Assembly: GCF_033807715.1 (NCBI RefSeq)
Contig: NC_084592.1
Span: forward strand, 434,001 to 498,000
Direction of reading: 5' to 3'
From: Cololabis saira
Taxonomy: Eukaryota; Chordata; Actinopteri; Beloniformes; Belonidae
Length of the DNA: 64,000 nt
The notes under the pieces are model-generated. The model was not told where the DNA came from. It did not search any database and saw only the letters and a program-made list of their open reading frames with translations. A program made the position numbers and the translations under genes. Shown here piece by piece: positions 42,674-54,212 of this stretch; position 1 is the stretch's first letter, and each line of letters opens with the position of its first letter.

Positions 42674-42792
42674 ATGCCCAGCGTGGTGAAAGCTGACGTG
42701 GACTCTGAGCAGAAGTTTGAGGGGGAGGTTCCCAGCCCGACCCCTGCTGACCCGCAGACACCCATGGACGCAGACAAAGCTTCCATATATCG
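42674..42792 (+). CDS. pknox1: pknox1 coding exon 2
   Basis: Acceptor CGTTTCAG at 42666-42673, donor CG|GTACTT at 42793. The exon encodes MPSVVKADVDSEQKFEGEV and then a proline-rich stretch ending QTPMDADKASIYR. The ending matches the Pknox1 sequence just before the Meis/Pknox N-terminal domain. The last Arg codon is split (CG|A) and is completed by the next exon at 57176. Confidence 0.9.
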
Positions 42793-42865
42793 GTACTTCT
42801 GACAGTTACAGACTAACGATCAAGCAGATTCTTGTCACTGCCCTTCTAAACCGACCTGTCCCTGG

Positions 42866-43365
42866 CTGTGTTTACATGGGAAGTTTAATTCCTCTTTAAT
42901 TCAGAATTAAAATTAAATCCGATTTAAAATGAGTAAAAATTACCATGTAGACACCTAATTCCGAATGAAAACAGCCATTCCGAATTAAACTTAATTCCGA
43001 AATAAGTGGCTGGTTTATTCCGATTTTAAATCCAAATAGAATAATTCCAGATCATGTCTACACTAATTCCTCTTTAAATTAAATCCGGTCTTTCTTTCTG
43101 CTCGTTCCCTCGCCCGTCTGTCTCCATGACGCTTATATTCCACACTGGGCTGGTTTTCCAAACAAAGTTTCAAGATGCAGCACACAGTAAACGCTGGTCA
43201 AGAGCAGAGACCATTTATTTAATAAATAGCTTGGAGGACCTGGAAAAGAAGACATGGCGGGAAACATAAAAATTGTGAGCTTTTCAAAGTTGTAGCTTAG
43301 TTTTTTATTTTTCTTCCAGTAGACGTAACTTCCCGTCCGGCCCCCTATCCAATCAAGGCCTCAGA
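42866..43365. mobile_element. TIR MITE copy B, left part
   Basis: It starts GTGTTTACATGGGAAGTTTA and follows copy A (35129) closely, including CCATTCCGAATTAA and the AAAATTGTGAGCTTT block. The homology ends at CTATCCAATCAAGGCC. It resumes at about 55250. Confidence 0.85.
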
Positions 43366-43460
43366 TATACTTGCAGTTCAACCGCGTACGCATCATGACC
43401 GCCACGTGTATCCTGCGTTTATTTGACGCGTCGACGTGGACGTTCTCAAAAAGACCCGAT

Positions 43461-44297
43461 GGTCCCGTCCTGATACCAGCTGGTCCCGTCCTGATACCAG
43501 CTGGTCCAGGTCTGATACCAGCTGGTCAGATACCAGCTGGTCCCGGTCTGATACCAGCTGGTCCAGGTCAGAAACCAGCTGGTCCCGGTCTGATACCAGC
43601 TGGTCTGATACCAGCTGGTCCCGGTCTGATACCAGCTGGTCCCGGTCTGATACCAGCTGGTCTGATACCAGCTGGTCTGATACCAGCTGGTCCCGGTCTG
43701 ATACCAGCTGGTCCCGGTCTGATACCAGCTGGTCTGATACCAGCTGGTCTGATACCAGCTGGTCTGATACCAGCTGGTCCCGGTCTGATACCAGCTGGTC
43801 CCGGTCTGATACCAGCTGGTCCAGGTCTGATACCAGCTGGTCCAGGTCTGATACCAGCTGGTCCTGGTCTGATACCAGCTGGTCCCGTCCTGATAACAGC
43901 TGGTCCCGTCCTGATAACAGCTGGTCCCGGTCTGATACCAGCTGGTCCCGTCCTGATACCAGCTGGTCCCGTCCTGATACCAGCTGGTCAGATACCAGCT
44001 GGTCCAGGTCAGATACCAGCTGGTCTCGGTCTGATACCAGCTGGTCCTGGTCTGATACCAGCTGGTCCCGTCCTGATACCAGCTGGTCCCGTCCTGATAC
44101 CAGCTGGTCAGATACCAGCTGGTCCAGGTCAGATACCAGCTGGTCTCGGTCTGATACCAGCTGGTCCTGGTCTGATACCAGCTGGTCCCGTCCTGATACC
44201 AGCTGGTCCCGTCCTGATACCAGCTGGTCCAGGTCTGATACCAGCTGGTCCCGGTCTGATACCGGCTGGTCTGATACCAGCTGGTCCCGGTCTGATA
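43461..44297. repeat. VNTR with 12- and 21-bp units, about 44 units
   Basis: The units are variants of GATACCAGCTGGTC with or without CCGGTCT/CCGTCCT. A 120-bp higher-order period is exact over 43981-44220. All unit lengths are multiples of three, so frames of about 300 codons stay open on both strands. These are not genes. Confidence 0.97.
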
Positions 44298-44604
44298 GAT
44301 CGCCACCAAAGCAATGTTTTTTCCAATATTAATGGTTTTTTTTTGGAAATATTGAACTGGTCTGGACACGTCACTTGTTCACTCTAACTACAGAAACTGT
44401 ATATCAACCGGTTCCACGCGTCCAAACAAACAAGGGATGTACGATTCTGCTGCTCTCTGCTGGAGAAAGTTCCCCATGCAGGTTAACTTGCCCAAACTTT
44501 CTATCTGAAAAAATATTCTCATCTTGACTGTTTTTTGTTTATTTCCTGCTAATTTATGCACAATCTTCACTTTAATCCTTAACTTAGTTTTACACCAGAA
44601 TGTT
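44298..44604 (+). other. Intron sequence, no feature recognised
   Basis: Nothing I can support. Confidence 0.4.
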
Positions 44605-45283
44605 TTTTTTTTTTATTGAAACATAGATACAAACACACAAGGCACATAAAAGTCATATCAGAATTACAAACCTTAGCCTTGGGTAGCCTTGGTATTTTTT
44701 GCAAAAATTCTCAAACTGTAACACATTACCAGTATCCAGAAAGGGTGCAACAGCCCAGACTCGATTTCCAATCCTCTATATAAACAGATTTTCTACTGAG
44801 CCAAATGTACCTGTTTTCCATACAGGTGTGTTGTGTGGTGTAAAATTATCACTATAAATCAATTTCCAATAGAGAAGGACTTGCTGATGGAAAGCAGAGA
44901 GTTTAAGTGGTAATGATCTATAATCAAAGTCACAGCGTAGAAGAAAGTATTCCACCCATTTTTTGGAAAATCATATTAGGAACAATAAACCAGAAGGAAT
45001 GTCTATTTGTAAGGAACGATTTTAATCATTTCAGTTTCAAGGCACCATTCATAATATTGAAATCAATCACATTCAACATCATCAGTTTTTTACCATGTCA
45101 ATCTTTCTTATATATTGACATTTATTTCTCCATAGGAACTTAAAATTAACGGTGTTTATTATTTTGATCATTCTTGTTGAGATGGGTAAGGAGAACGGCG
45201 GATAAATGAGTCTGGACAGACTATCCATTTTTGATAATAAGACTCTGCCAAAAATTTAAATATCCCTTTGCAGCCACCTGTTT
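44605..45283 (-). pseudogene. Tx1-like (L1-group) LINE remnant, RT C-terminal region, part 1
   Basis: A T-run at 44609-44621 is the A-tail of a minus-strand element. Read on the minus strand it has the segment RWLQRDI...IFGRVLLSKM, LSRLIYPPFSL, then FKFLWRNK and LKLKWLKSFL in broken frames. This is the region after the RT palm in Tx1/L1-group elements. It continues upstream at 54651-54779. Confidence 0.75.
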
Positions 45284-45300
45284 AGAATTGACTTAGGGCC
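45284..45300. repeat. Target-site duplication of the plus-strand L1 (left copy)
   Basis: AGAATTGACTTAGGGCC is identical to 51776-51792. It includes 5 bases of the TIR element (GGGCC) and its TTA target site. Confidence 0.95.
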
Positions 45301-45469
45301 GAGCTTCCGGTTGGTGAGCAGATGGAGTAGACGTGTTTTGCGAGTGCTCCCGTGAGTGCCAAACTTTTTAAACCACCAAGCCCCCAAACTTTCAAACTTT
45401 TTCCTTTAAAAAGGATTCCCTGTTTTTGTTTTTATTTTTTTGTCTTGAACGAGCCCTCTTACCTCCGAG

Positions 45470-45649
45470 ATGGCTTCGAAAGGCGGCAAGTCGGGCAAAA
45501 AAGACGATGCTGGCGCTGTCTTAACCCTGGCGGCCATTACCACGCTGCTGGAGGAACACCGAGCTGCCCTGGCCACCGAGTTCAAAAATACTTTCAGTCA
45601 GCTCGACTCCAAACTCGACCAAACGCGGCTCGCGGTCGAGGACCATGGC
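45470..45649 (+). pseudogene. L1 ORF1, N-terminal part (before the hAT)
   Basis: Sixty codons from MASKGGKSGKKDDAGAV, a basic N-terminus followed by the start of a coiled coil (LEEHRAALATEFKNTFSQLD). The frame resumes in register at 47478. Confidence 0.88.
45642..45649. repeat. hAT target-site duplication, left
   Basis: ACCATGGC, repeated at 47470-47477. Confidence 0.95.
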
Positions 45650-46219
45650 CAGGGGTGGACTGGCCATCGGGCATACCGGGCATTTGCCCGGTGGGCCGAT
45701 GGTGATTTTGGGCCGGGCCGGCCCAAAAAAAAAGAAAAAAAAAAAATTTTTTTTTTTTTTTTTTTTTTTTGGGCCGGCCCGGCCCAAAATCACCATCGGC
45801 CGGCCCGATTTTGGGCTGGCCGATTTTTTTTTTTTTTTTTTTTGCCTGGGCAGGCCCATCGGCCCATTTGATTTTGTTTTTTACCTGACAACAACTGGTA
45901 CCACTGGCCGATTGGTTATGATGAGTTAGATTGGTTATGGGCTGAAGCCTCGCGCCCCAAGGGGAATCGCGCGCTATGGGCCGTTTTTTTTTTTTTTTTT
46001 TAATTTTTTTTTTTTCAAATTTTTTTTCGTTTTTTCCCTTATAAATATCAACAGTCACGTTCCATTACAGACCTAAATGTGTACTAGTCTGTGCATATCA
46101 ATAAATATATGTGCAATGATGCGCGTCACGTGTCTGTTGTTCAGTACAACTGCGTCAGACCAGGCGCAGACACAAGGTGCTCTGATCCAGACGGGTGGAG
46201 TTGGAACAAACTGTCACAC

Positions 46220-46470
46220 AATGTCGAGAGAACGAGACAGAATCAGGAAATTTCCATCAGGGGATGAAAAAAGAAAAAAAACTAAAGAAAATGGAAGAGT
46301 TTAATGCCTCTCTGAAAGGCTCGTTTGATAAATTTGTTACAAAAATCACCGATCCAACCGGGTCTCCAGCAGCCGTGGGGCAAGAGATGATGTCGAGGCA
46401 AGAGATGATGATGAGGCAGGGGAAGTTATCCAGTATTTTGCTAATTGGAGAGTTAAAATTGCGCATATAG
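46220..46470 (+). pseudogene. hAT transposase N-terminal remnant
   Basis: It starts MSRERDRIRKFPSGDEKRKK and then, after a one-base shift in an A-run, continues KMEEFNASLKGSFDKFVTKI. This is the usual N-terminus of a fish hAT transposase of the ZMYM-related group. The rest (BED finger, RNase H fold, dimerisation domain) is missing or unrecognisable. Confidence 0.7.
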
Positions 46471-47047
46471 ACACCCGATCCGACCCGAAAAACCCAAAAA
46501 ATTTCGCACGCGCGAGGGCCCCCCCCGGCCATTCCGCACAGGGCCTCGCAAGTCTCCCAGGTAGCTCTGGCTGGAGTAGTCACAACATTAGAGCGCGTGG
46601 CTTATTATTGATATTATTATTTATACTATTTGAAGAATGATGATTTCATATTCAATATCTTATATATTCTATAAAACTAAATTAGCAACTCCAAATTTAA
46701 GTTGCTTTTTTGACAGGGACAGTGGTGTTTGGATACCTGATTGTCACTAAATTTGAATAATGCTGTGATTAATAGTGGGTGGGTGAAATAATACATCAAT
46801 CTTTTTGGAGAAATGTTTACCTACAGTGATGCCATCGCAGCAAAGACTTTGTGTACATATATTGGAAGAACCCACTGTTTAGGCAATTCATGGTCATTAG
46901 TTAGTAAAAACAGAGGCAGCGCTGCATTCCCCCTGTTTAAAATGGTCAAATATGATGATATCAGCCTGAAAATCACAAGACTTATCTGTGGTGGTGAAAG
47001 AAGTCAGCAGTATGAATTTGAAAGATGTGTGAGCATCCCTTCATGAT

Positions 47048-47112
47048 AAACAGAGGGGGAACGCATTCTGACAGCAGTATTTCACGCTGTCAGAATGTGT
47101 TCCCCCTGTTTA
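47048..47112. repeat. Hairpin inside the hAT
   Basis: Arms AAACAGAGGGGGAACGCATT...CAGC and GCTGTCAGAATG...CCCCCTGTTT pair over about 27 bases around a 10-base loop. A third copy of the CCCCCTGTTTAAAATGG word lies at 46929. Confidence 0.75.
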
Positions 47113-47469
47113 AAATAGGTTAATATATCATTGTAGATATCTGAAATGTTCTTTTTGACTAGGAATAATTGAATTACAGAACTCTGCAACACATATCCAG
47201 TCTAGCTATTAAATGTTAAAACGGCTTGCCATACAAGTTTGCTGGTCTATTCAGAAACAGTACTAAGTACATCTATAACGGGACTGGGGGGGATGGTGTA
47301 GGTTTAGGTTTATTAGACAAGAACATACACACCAACAAGACAGTGTACAAGCGGTGTCACAAGAACGTTTGTTTTCATTCATAGGCTTCATTTTCTTTCC
47401 ATCAATACCTGGTGGGCTGGTCTAGGCTCCAAATGCCCGGGCCGATTTTTTTGTCCCAGTCCAGCCCTG

Positions 47470-47477
47470 ACCATGGC
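47470..47477. repeat. hAT target-site duplication, right
   Basis: ACCATGGC, exact match to 45642-45649. Confidence 0.95.
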
Positions 47478-47903
47478 CAACGTGTTTCGTCCCTTGAACT
47501 CGCCACTGAAGACCTCAGCCAGCGAGTGACGGACCTTGAAGGCATCTGCTCGACTTTACAAGAGGATAATGCTCGGCTAAAGGCTAAGGTCATAGATTTG
47601 GAAAGCCGAAGCAGGAGGCAGAACGTACGTATCCTGGGTTTACCGGAGTCGACTGAGAGCGGGTCTCCTACGGCTTTCTTCTCCAAGCTGCTGTGTGAGG
47701 TGTTCGGGAATGATACGCTGCCGTCACCGCCAGAAATAGACAGAGCGCATCGCTCTCTCGCTGCCAAGCCGGCCCCCGGACAGAGACCGCGTCCCGTCAT
47801 CCTCCGCCTGCACCGGTACCAGACCAAGGATCTCCTCATCAGGGAAGCGCGGCGGAGAGGGAAACTGGAATATCACGGCCACCCGATCCGGGTCGTGGAG
47901 GAT
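47478..47903 (+). pseudogene. L1 ORF1, coiled coil and RRM-like domain (after the hAT)
   Basis: The coiled coil continues (TEDLSQRVTDLEGICSTLQE), then the RRM-like domain: VRILGLPESTES, EIDRAHRSL, RPVILRLHRYQTKDLLI. A TAA at 47904-47906 cuts the frame, but the same frame goes on with conserved sequence (SPEVASQRAEYSGVMSELYN) to a stop at 48104. The position is normally tyrosine, so this is a nonsense change. Confidence 0.88.
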
Positions 47904-48106
47904 TAAAGCCCCGAAGTTGCCAGCCAACGAGCGGAATACAGCGGAGTTATGTCTGAACTTTATAATCTGGGTCTGAAGTCGGCTCTCCTCTTCCCCGCCC
48001 GGCTCCGGCTCACGCTGTCCGGGGGAGCCAGAAAGTGGATCGGCTCCGTGGATGAGGCGCCCAAATTCATTGCGAGTCGCAGCAAGTCTCCAAACCCGCC
48101 GTAACG

Positions 48107-48835
48107 GGACTGTTGAACGCTTTCACAGCTCCACTCTGCAGCTCGGTGTGGTTCACTGGCGTTCACTGACTTTTTTTTTTTTCTTTCTCTCTCTTTTTTT
48201 ACGTGAGTCATTATAATAATCCTCAGGTGTGGGTGAGTACCCCCGCGACAACTGTTTTTGTTTTTTCAGTCTTTTTTTGCCTGAATTCTTTTCGTGGTTA
48301 GTGGGTTTAGAACTTTATTTTCTCTGTTGTTAGTTTGACTGCCCCTTTGCAAATGCCATAATTTGCAGTTCTTTTTGGCTATTTAAAAAAAAAAAGAGAG
48401 TAGTGGAGAGGGAGAGGAAGAAAGGGACGAAAAAATAAAAGCTTTTCCAATTTATCTATAAGTTTTGTAATAATTGTAAGCTGTTAACCTTACTTTTACG
48501 CTGCTTAAGTCAGAAGTTTTATATTTTATATTTTTGTACAAATAATTCTGGGCTCATATCGGGACTTCCAAGTCAAGATTTGAGAGGGTATTTCTTTTTT
48601 TTTTATTTATATCTACACGTTTTAAGGTGCCAATTTCATATATGTATATATCCATGATACGGGAGCAAAAGCTATTAGTGTGTAGGACAGGAAGATGCGT
48701 TATTGCACTTTGTTTGTTTTGAAGACCTTGCTGCTTTTTTTTTCTTTTTCTATAGCAGCTGTCTTAGTTGGGGTGGGTGGGTTGGGGGGATTTGTCAAAA
48801 CCAGGTTTTATGTTTATGGAGACAAATCTGACAAA
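48107..48835 (+). other. L1 inter-ORF region; endonuclease deleted
   Basis: No endonuclease motifs (no SDH, GDFN or NIRG) occur in any frame. ORF2 homology resumes near 48815 with a GDKSDK segment followed by a stop (48836-48838). T- and A-rich low-complexity stretches fill the rest. Confidence 0.75.
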
Positions 48836-48838
48836 TAA

Positions 48839-51487
48839 TTAGCCAACCAACTTAAAGGCTCTAAGGCTAAACAAAATATTTCTAAGATTCGATTACCAAA
48901 TGGCCATGTAACTACAGATCACTTACTCATAAATGAAGCATTCAGGGACTTTTATACCCAGCTATATACCTCGGAATCTCAGACTGATCGAGATGAGATT
49001 GCAGACTTTTTAAATAGTCTCAGTATTCCCAGTCTTTCACCAGATCTAAGGAAGACATTAGAAGAACCGATATCCCTGATGGAGATAACTCGAGCCATTT
49101 CTTCACTGCAGTCGGGTAAATGTCCTGGCCCTGATGGCTTCCCGGCGGAATTTCTAAAGAAATTTTCTACTCTGCTTTCCCCATTGCTATCTACAGTTCT
49201 TTCAGAATCCTTCAGCCACGGTTCCCTCCCTCCTTCTTTTTCAGAGGCCTGTATCACCCTCATAGCTAAAAAAGGGAAGGATCCAACTGAATGCGCCTCC
49301 TACAGGCCCATCTCCCTCTTAAACACGGATGCTAAAGTCTTAGCTAAAGTCCTAGCCCATAGGCTGGAGAATGCCCTCCCCACAATTATATCTGAAGACC
49401 AAACTGGCTTCATTAAAGGTAGGCAGTCTTACTTCAACACAAGGCGACTGTTCAATATGATCTACTCTGCCTCTGATGCTATCCCTGAATGCGTTGTCTC
49501 TTTGGATGCGGAGAAAGCATTTGACCGCGTCGAATGAGATTATCTCTTTGCTGTGCTGGACAGGTTTGGTTTTGGTCCAAACTTTGCTCTGTGGATCAAG
49601 CTTCTCTATTTGTGCCCAACAGCCTCAATTCGTACTAACTCTCAACGGTCAAGACCATTTAATCTGCATCGTGGAACCCGTCAGGGGTGCCCCCTTAGTC
49701 CCATGCTTTTTGACATAGCTATCGAACCACTTGCCACAGCGCTCCGATCATGTGAGGATGTGTCTGGTATCTGGATAGGTGGCAGGGAACATAAGGTCTC
49801 GCTTTATGCCGATGACCTCTTGCTTTTCATCTCTCACCCTCTGGCCTCATTACCCCCTGCGCTGTCACTTCTCAGTCAGTTTGGGAAACTCTCAGGCTAC
49901 AAACTGAATCTCAGCAAAAGTGAGCTTTTCCCTACCAATCTTGAATCGCATGCTTTAGACCTTTCCAATTTTCCCTTTAAAATCGTAAATGACAAATTCT
50001 CCTATTTAGGCATATCTGTGACAAGGAAACGCAAAGACCTGCTCCAAGAGAATCTTATCTCATTGTTAAATGAGACCAAACAAATCCTTACACAATGGTC
50101 ACCCCTGTCAATGTCTCTTGTGGGTCGCATCAATTCAGTTAAAATGACCATTTTACCTAAATTTTTGTACCTTTTCCAGACCTTACCACTCTTTATTCCT
50201 GATTCTTTTTTTCAGTCCCTTGACTCAGTTATATCTTCATACTTATGGCGGGGTAAACGGCCACGTTTGAACAAGACTCACCTTCAAAAAATAAAGTCTG
50301 CAGGTGGTCTGGCCCTCCCAAACTTTCGTTATTATTATTGGGCTGCTAACCTGCGCTGCCTTGCATTCTGGTCTTTCTACTGCGACGGCACTGACCGCCC
50401 TGACTGGGTGGCGATGGAGTTACATCCAACTGATGACCTGTCAATTCCTGCCCTACTCGGCTCCTCACTTCCACTTCCTTCACTTAAATCAATCAAAAAC
50501 CCAGTGGTCAAACATTCTCTTAGAATTTGGGCCCAATTTAGGAAGTTTTTTGGTTTTCACAGCTTCTCTCTTCTTAGCCCCATTGCATCAAATCACTTTT
50601 TCAAACCATCCCTTGAGGACCCCACCTTCCAGGAATGGCACAAGAGGGGTATAATTCGTTTTAGAGATATGTTCATAGACGACACTGTGGCATCTTTTGA
50701 GCAGTTAAGTAGTAAATTCAGCCTTCCAAAATCACATTTCTTTAGGTATCTTCAGGCTAGACATTTTGTTCTTTCCCAGACACCCAGCCCTGGTGCATCA
50801 ATAGGCTTGACCACAGTTGACAAAGTTCTTGCCACAGACCCATTCAAAAAGGGGCTCATTTCATCTTTCTATGGCATGTTGCTGGATCTTAGGAGTGCCC
50901 CTACAGATAAACTCAAAGCAGCATGGGAGCAGGACTTAGGGCTTCCCTTATCGGAGGATACCTGGGAGTCCATACTCAAACTGGTTAATACAACCTCCCT
51001 GTGCGCACGTCACTGCTTAATTCAGTTTAAAGTGGTACCCAGGGCTCATATTTCCAAAGCAAAGTTAGCTTCCATGTACCCATATATTAGTCCATACTGT
51101 GTAAAATGTAAAGTAGCTGAAGCCTCTCTCATACACATGTACTGGTCCTGCCCATGTCTAAACAAGTACTGGAGGGAAGTATTTCATACTCTCTCTCTGG
51201 TGCTTAAAATCAGATTAGAACCAAACCCACTGACTGCCCTGTTTGGGGTCATGGAGGGAGGAAGGAAGTTAACCACTGCACAGGGGCACACTTTGTCTTT
51301 TGCCTCCCTGTTGGCTCGTCGGGCAATTCTGTTCAGGTGGAAGGATCCCTTCCCTCCTACTCGTGCACAATGGCTGGAAGACATCATGTCCTGCTTAAAA
51401 CTGGAGAAAATTAGATACTCGCTTCAGCAATCAAATAAGTTCCAGAAAGTGTGGGGACCTTTTCTAGAAGCATTCCAGACCCTGTGA
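48839..51487 (+). pseudogene. L1 ORF2, reverse transcriptase to C-terminus, one nonsense codon
   Basis: The frame is open from 48839. RT blocks appear in order: SGKCPGPDGFPAEFLKK, YRPISLLNTDAKVLAKVLA, DQTGFIKGRQ, SLDAEKAFDRVE, then a TGA at 49535-49537 where L1 has tryptophan. The frame then continues as RGTRQGCPLSPMLFDIAIEP and the catalytic LYADDLLLFI near 49810. The C-terminal cysteine motif (YCVKCKVAEASLIHMYWSCP) is kept. Apart from the single stop, about 880 codons are intact, but without the endonuclease. Confidence 0.93.
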
Positions 51488-51775
51488 ACTATACTTCATA
51501 TTTCTTTCGTATTCCTAGTGCAGGCTTTTGATGTTAGAATGACCTCATATTGTTATTAGTATTCTGGCAGTGACAGGGGAGGGATCAGTTTGGTCTGTAG
51601 TTTGTTTTTGTTATTCTATTTCTTTTCATACTGTTTAATTGTTTTTTATATTTTGTACACTGGTGTATGCTATGATCAACATGCCCATGCTTACTCAAAA
51701 TCTTTGTAATTAACATTCAGCATTTCACCGTTGTTACTTTGTTAAAATTTCAATAAAAAGATCTTGAATAAAAAA

Positions 51776-51792
51776 AGAATTGACTTAGGGCC
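51776..51792. repeat. Target-site duplication of the plus-strand L1 (right copy)
   Basis: Identical to 45284-45300. Confidence 0.95.
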
Positions 51793-52409
51793 AATCCCAA
51801 TACACCCCCCACTTTCTTTCACTAGCCCTACTTTCTTTCACTAGCCCTACTTTCTACCACTAGCCCTCCCTCACTACCACTACCCCTAAAAAAGAAGCCA
51901 CAGATTTTAGGGCACTTGAAATCTTCCCAGGGGCCTGTCCCAATACTCCCACTACTCCTACTTTCAGCACCACCCCTAAAATCAGGAAGCTGAGAGCCAA
52001 AAGCTGTTTTAAAAGGAACCCTGGTTATTAAGACTTGTAGTCCCTAATTAGCCACAATTGTTCTCTTATACTAAAATATGTTGTTAGAAACACATAAAAT
52101 AATCTAATTGCTTTAAAAATTACAATGTTTATCACATATTTTGACCTGCGGGAGGCGCCATGTTCTACCTGCCAAATGCATTCTGGGGGCAATGACGTAG
52201 AACGGTGGCTCTGGGAAGATAAGCCGCGTTAGTTTAACTGCGACAGGTATCTAAAACATAGATGAGCAGCACTCTCCCGGCCGTGGAGGCTGACGAGGGA
52301 GCCCATAAGACGTCTTGGTTCACGCAAACTGGATCAAAGTTCTCGTGTGCTGTGATGCATGGGAGATGTGCAAAAATGATCAAAGTCGTGCGCATCTTAC
52401 CAGTGCATT

Positions 52410-52503
52410 AGGCTACGGCGTAGACGGCGTAGGCTACGGCGTAGGCTACGGCGTAGCGTATGGCGTAGACGGCGTAGGCTACGGCGTAGGCTACGGCGTA
52501 GCC
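52410..52503. repeat. 12-bp tandem repeat GGCTACGGCGTA
   Basis: About eight units, mixing GGCTACGGCGTA and GACGGCGTA. The unit equals the core of the palindromic MITE found at 457-600. Confidence 0.9.
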
Positions 52504-53547
52504 GTGGCTCTAGAGCCTGCAGCGCACCGCCATCCGCTCTCCACTCTTGCCGGGATGGAGATGCCGGTGGGCAGGATGCACGTTTGGGTGGGCATAGCCC
52601 ACCCCTGCCGCCCCCCTAAAACCGGCCTCGGTGCTGGGTCCACCGTTTGATGACAGACCAGAGGCTGAGGGGACTGGCCCGGGACTTTGACGAAACCGGA
52701 GGCGCAGACTTCGCGTCAAATAGGCAAGAACATCTTTATTTAATTTAATGACGCCAGATCTGGCTGAGGTTTTTATTGTAGCATCGGCTATCTGCTAGTT
52801 GAAACGTGTGGTCGGTTAGTCTATCTGAGTTTTATGGTGTTTTTATAGTTCATGCTTTATGGTGCTGTACTTTTTTTTTTTTTTTTTTACTTTTTTGTAG
52901 GTGCGCCGTCACCTTAATGTTTTTAGCTGCATTTTCATCTCTGTTTCTGTTGCGCCGTCACCTGTTTAGCTGTGTTTTCATCTGTTTCTGGGTGTCAAAA
53001 CAATGTATGGGGGCTAGCAGGTGCCACCGTCTGACGTCACTACCCAGAATGCATTGCGGTGTAAACAACAATGGCGACCTACGAGTTGTTATATTGTCAT
53101 ATTGTTATAATTGATACCAACATTTATCTTTTAAGACCTACATGTCTTAATAGCCATGGTTCCCTTTAATTTCAGCTGTATCGCTGTTAATATGCCACTT
53201 TATTAAGTTTTCATATTTTTTCTGGCATAAAAGTAACCGTTAAGATCCCCAACCTGGGCTCAGTTTATCCAAATAACGCCTGTTAAGAAATTTGATCTGA
53301 TGTTTTTGGCGATGATAAGAGCCGTCGGTCCGGGGCGCAGCAGCTCACGTACAGACGTGATCGCCAGGTCAACCTGCGCCGTCGTCCCGGGGAGAAACCT
53401 GCAGCTCTGTGGAGAATTACTGCTGGCTGAAATAAATCATTTAGGAAGATAAATGTTGGTTTAATAGATGAAATCTAACAGTTGTAGCTACTGTTAAGAA
53501 ATTTACTCTCAAAATTTCGTGATTTCTGCCTGCCTGCCGGCTCGGGA

Positions 53548-54212
53548 GCTGATTTATGGTTCTGCGTTAAATCGACGCAAAGCTTACGGCGTAGGGTAAA
53601 GGCTGAAATATGCTTCTGCGTCACACCAACGCAGAGCACACGCCGCAGCCGTGACGCCGTGCTGAACCCTTCTGACTTCTCCGTCTCTCCGTTTGGTCGC
53701 GGTGCAGTACCCCCCGCGGCCACTAGTTAGTGATCTTTTTCTGAATGGTTTATCCGACTCTTTCCCGTCACAGTAAATCAAAGAGATAAGGACAACTATT
53801 GTGCAAAAAACAAAAACAAAAAAAAACACATATAAACGAAGAAAAGAGCCCTGGAAGTTCACTACTGATTCAAACCGGAAACCGGAAATGCTTCGCTTTC
53901 AAACGAACCAATCACAGCCCTCTCTGTCTGCGTGTGGTCTGCGTCTCCTCGACGCGTAGTTACAATTTTCGGGAGGTGCACGTCAGAGACGGCGCAGGTG
54001 ACGGCGTGTGGTCTGCGTCGATCCAAACCACACGCCGTAGGCACGGCGCCATTTTGACGCAGAAGCATAATTCAGCCTTAAGGCGTAGGGTACGGCGTAG
54101 TGTACAGCGTAGGGTACGGCGTAGAGTACGGCGTAGGGTACGGCGCGCGTCGCTGCGTAACCTACGCCGTAGGCTCTGCGTTGGTGTAACGCGGAACCAT
54201 AAATCAGCCTTT
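53548..54212. repeat. Palindromic MITE module inside copy 2, itself interrupted
   Basis: It begins GCTGATTTATGGTTCTGCG and ends CGGAACCATAAATCAGC, as at 457-600. A second MITE (53597-54080) interrupts it. 54081-54150 holds extra TACGGCGTAG repeats. Confidence 0.85.
53597..54080. mobile_element. Nested MITE (TAAAGGCTGAAATATGCTTC ends)
   Basis: The ends TAAAGGCTGAAATATGCTTC and GAAGCATAATTCAGCCTTA are inverted. It is a relative of the surrounding module with a longer interior. No coding sequence. Confidence 0.8.

Larger units (their letters stand above)
45650..47469 (+). mobile_element. hAT element (CAGGGGTGGACTGG ends), decayed
   Basis: The left end CAGGGGTGGACTGGCCATC and right end GTCCCAGTCCAGCCCTG are inverted and flanked by the 8-bp duplication ACCATGGC, the hAT hallmark. 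Internally there are GGGCCGGCCC arms, long A and T runs (45727-45768, 45827-45844, 45984-46014) and a transposase start. Confidence 0.95.
45301..51775 (+). mobile_element. L1-clade LINE, internally deleted, with a hAT insertion
   Basis: Flanked by a 17-bp target duplication. It has a 5' UTR (45301-45469), an ORF1 split by a hAT element, an inter-ORF region, an ORF2 lacking its endonuclease, and a 3' UTR ending in AATAAAAAGATCTTGAATAA plus a short A-run. Length without the hAT is about 4.6 kb. Confidence 0.93.

Noticed and set aside
42674..42676. The ATG at 42674 as the pknox1 start
   Set aside because: It directly follows a good acceptor and the exon at 41879 supplies an N-terminus matching the family; kept only as an alternative start.
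43371..44387. Open frames of about 300 codons on both strands (GLIPAGP and SWSRSDT repeats)
   Set aside because: They follow from tandem units whose lengths are multiples of three; there is no start context, splice site or conservation signal.
45650..45860. Lysine- and phenylalanine-rich frames
   Set aside because: They are translations of long A and T runs in the hAT arms.
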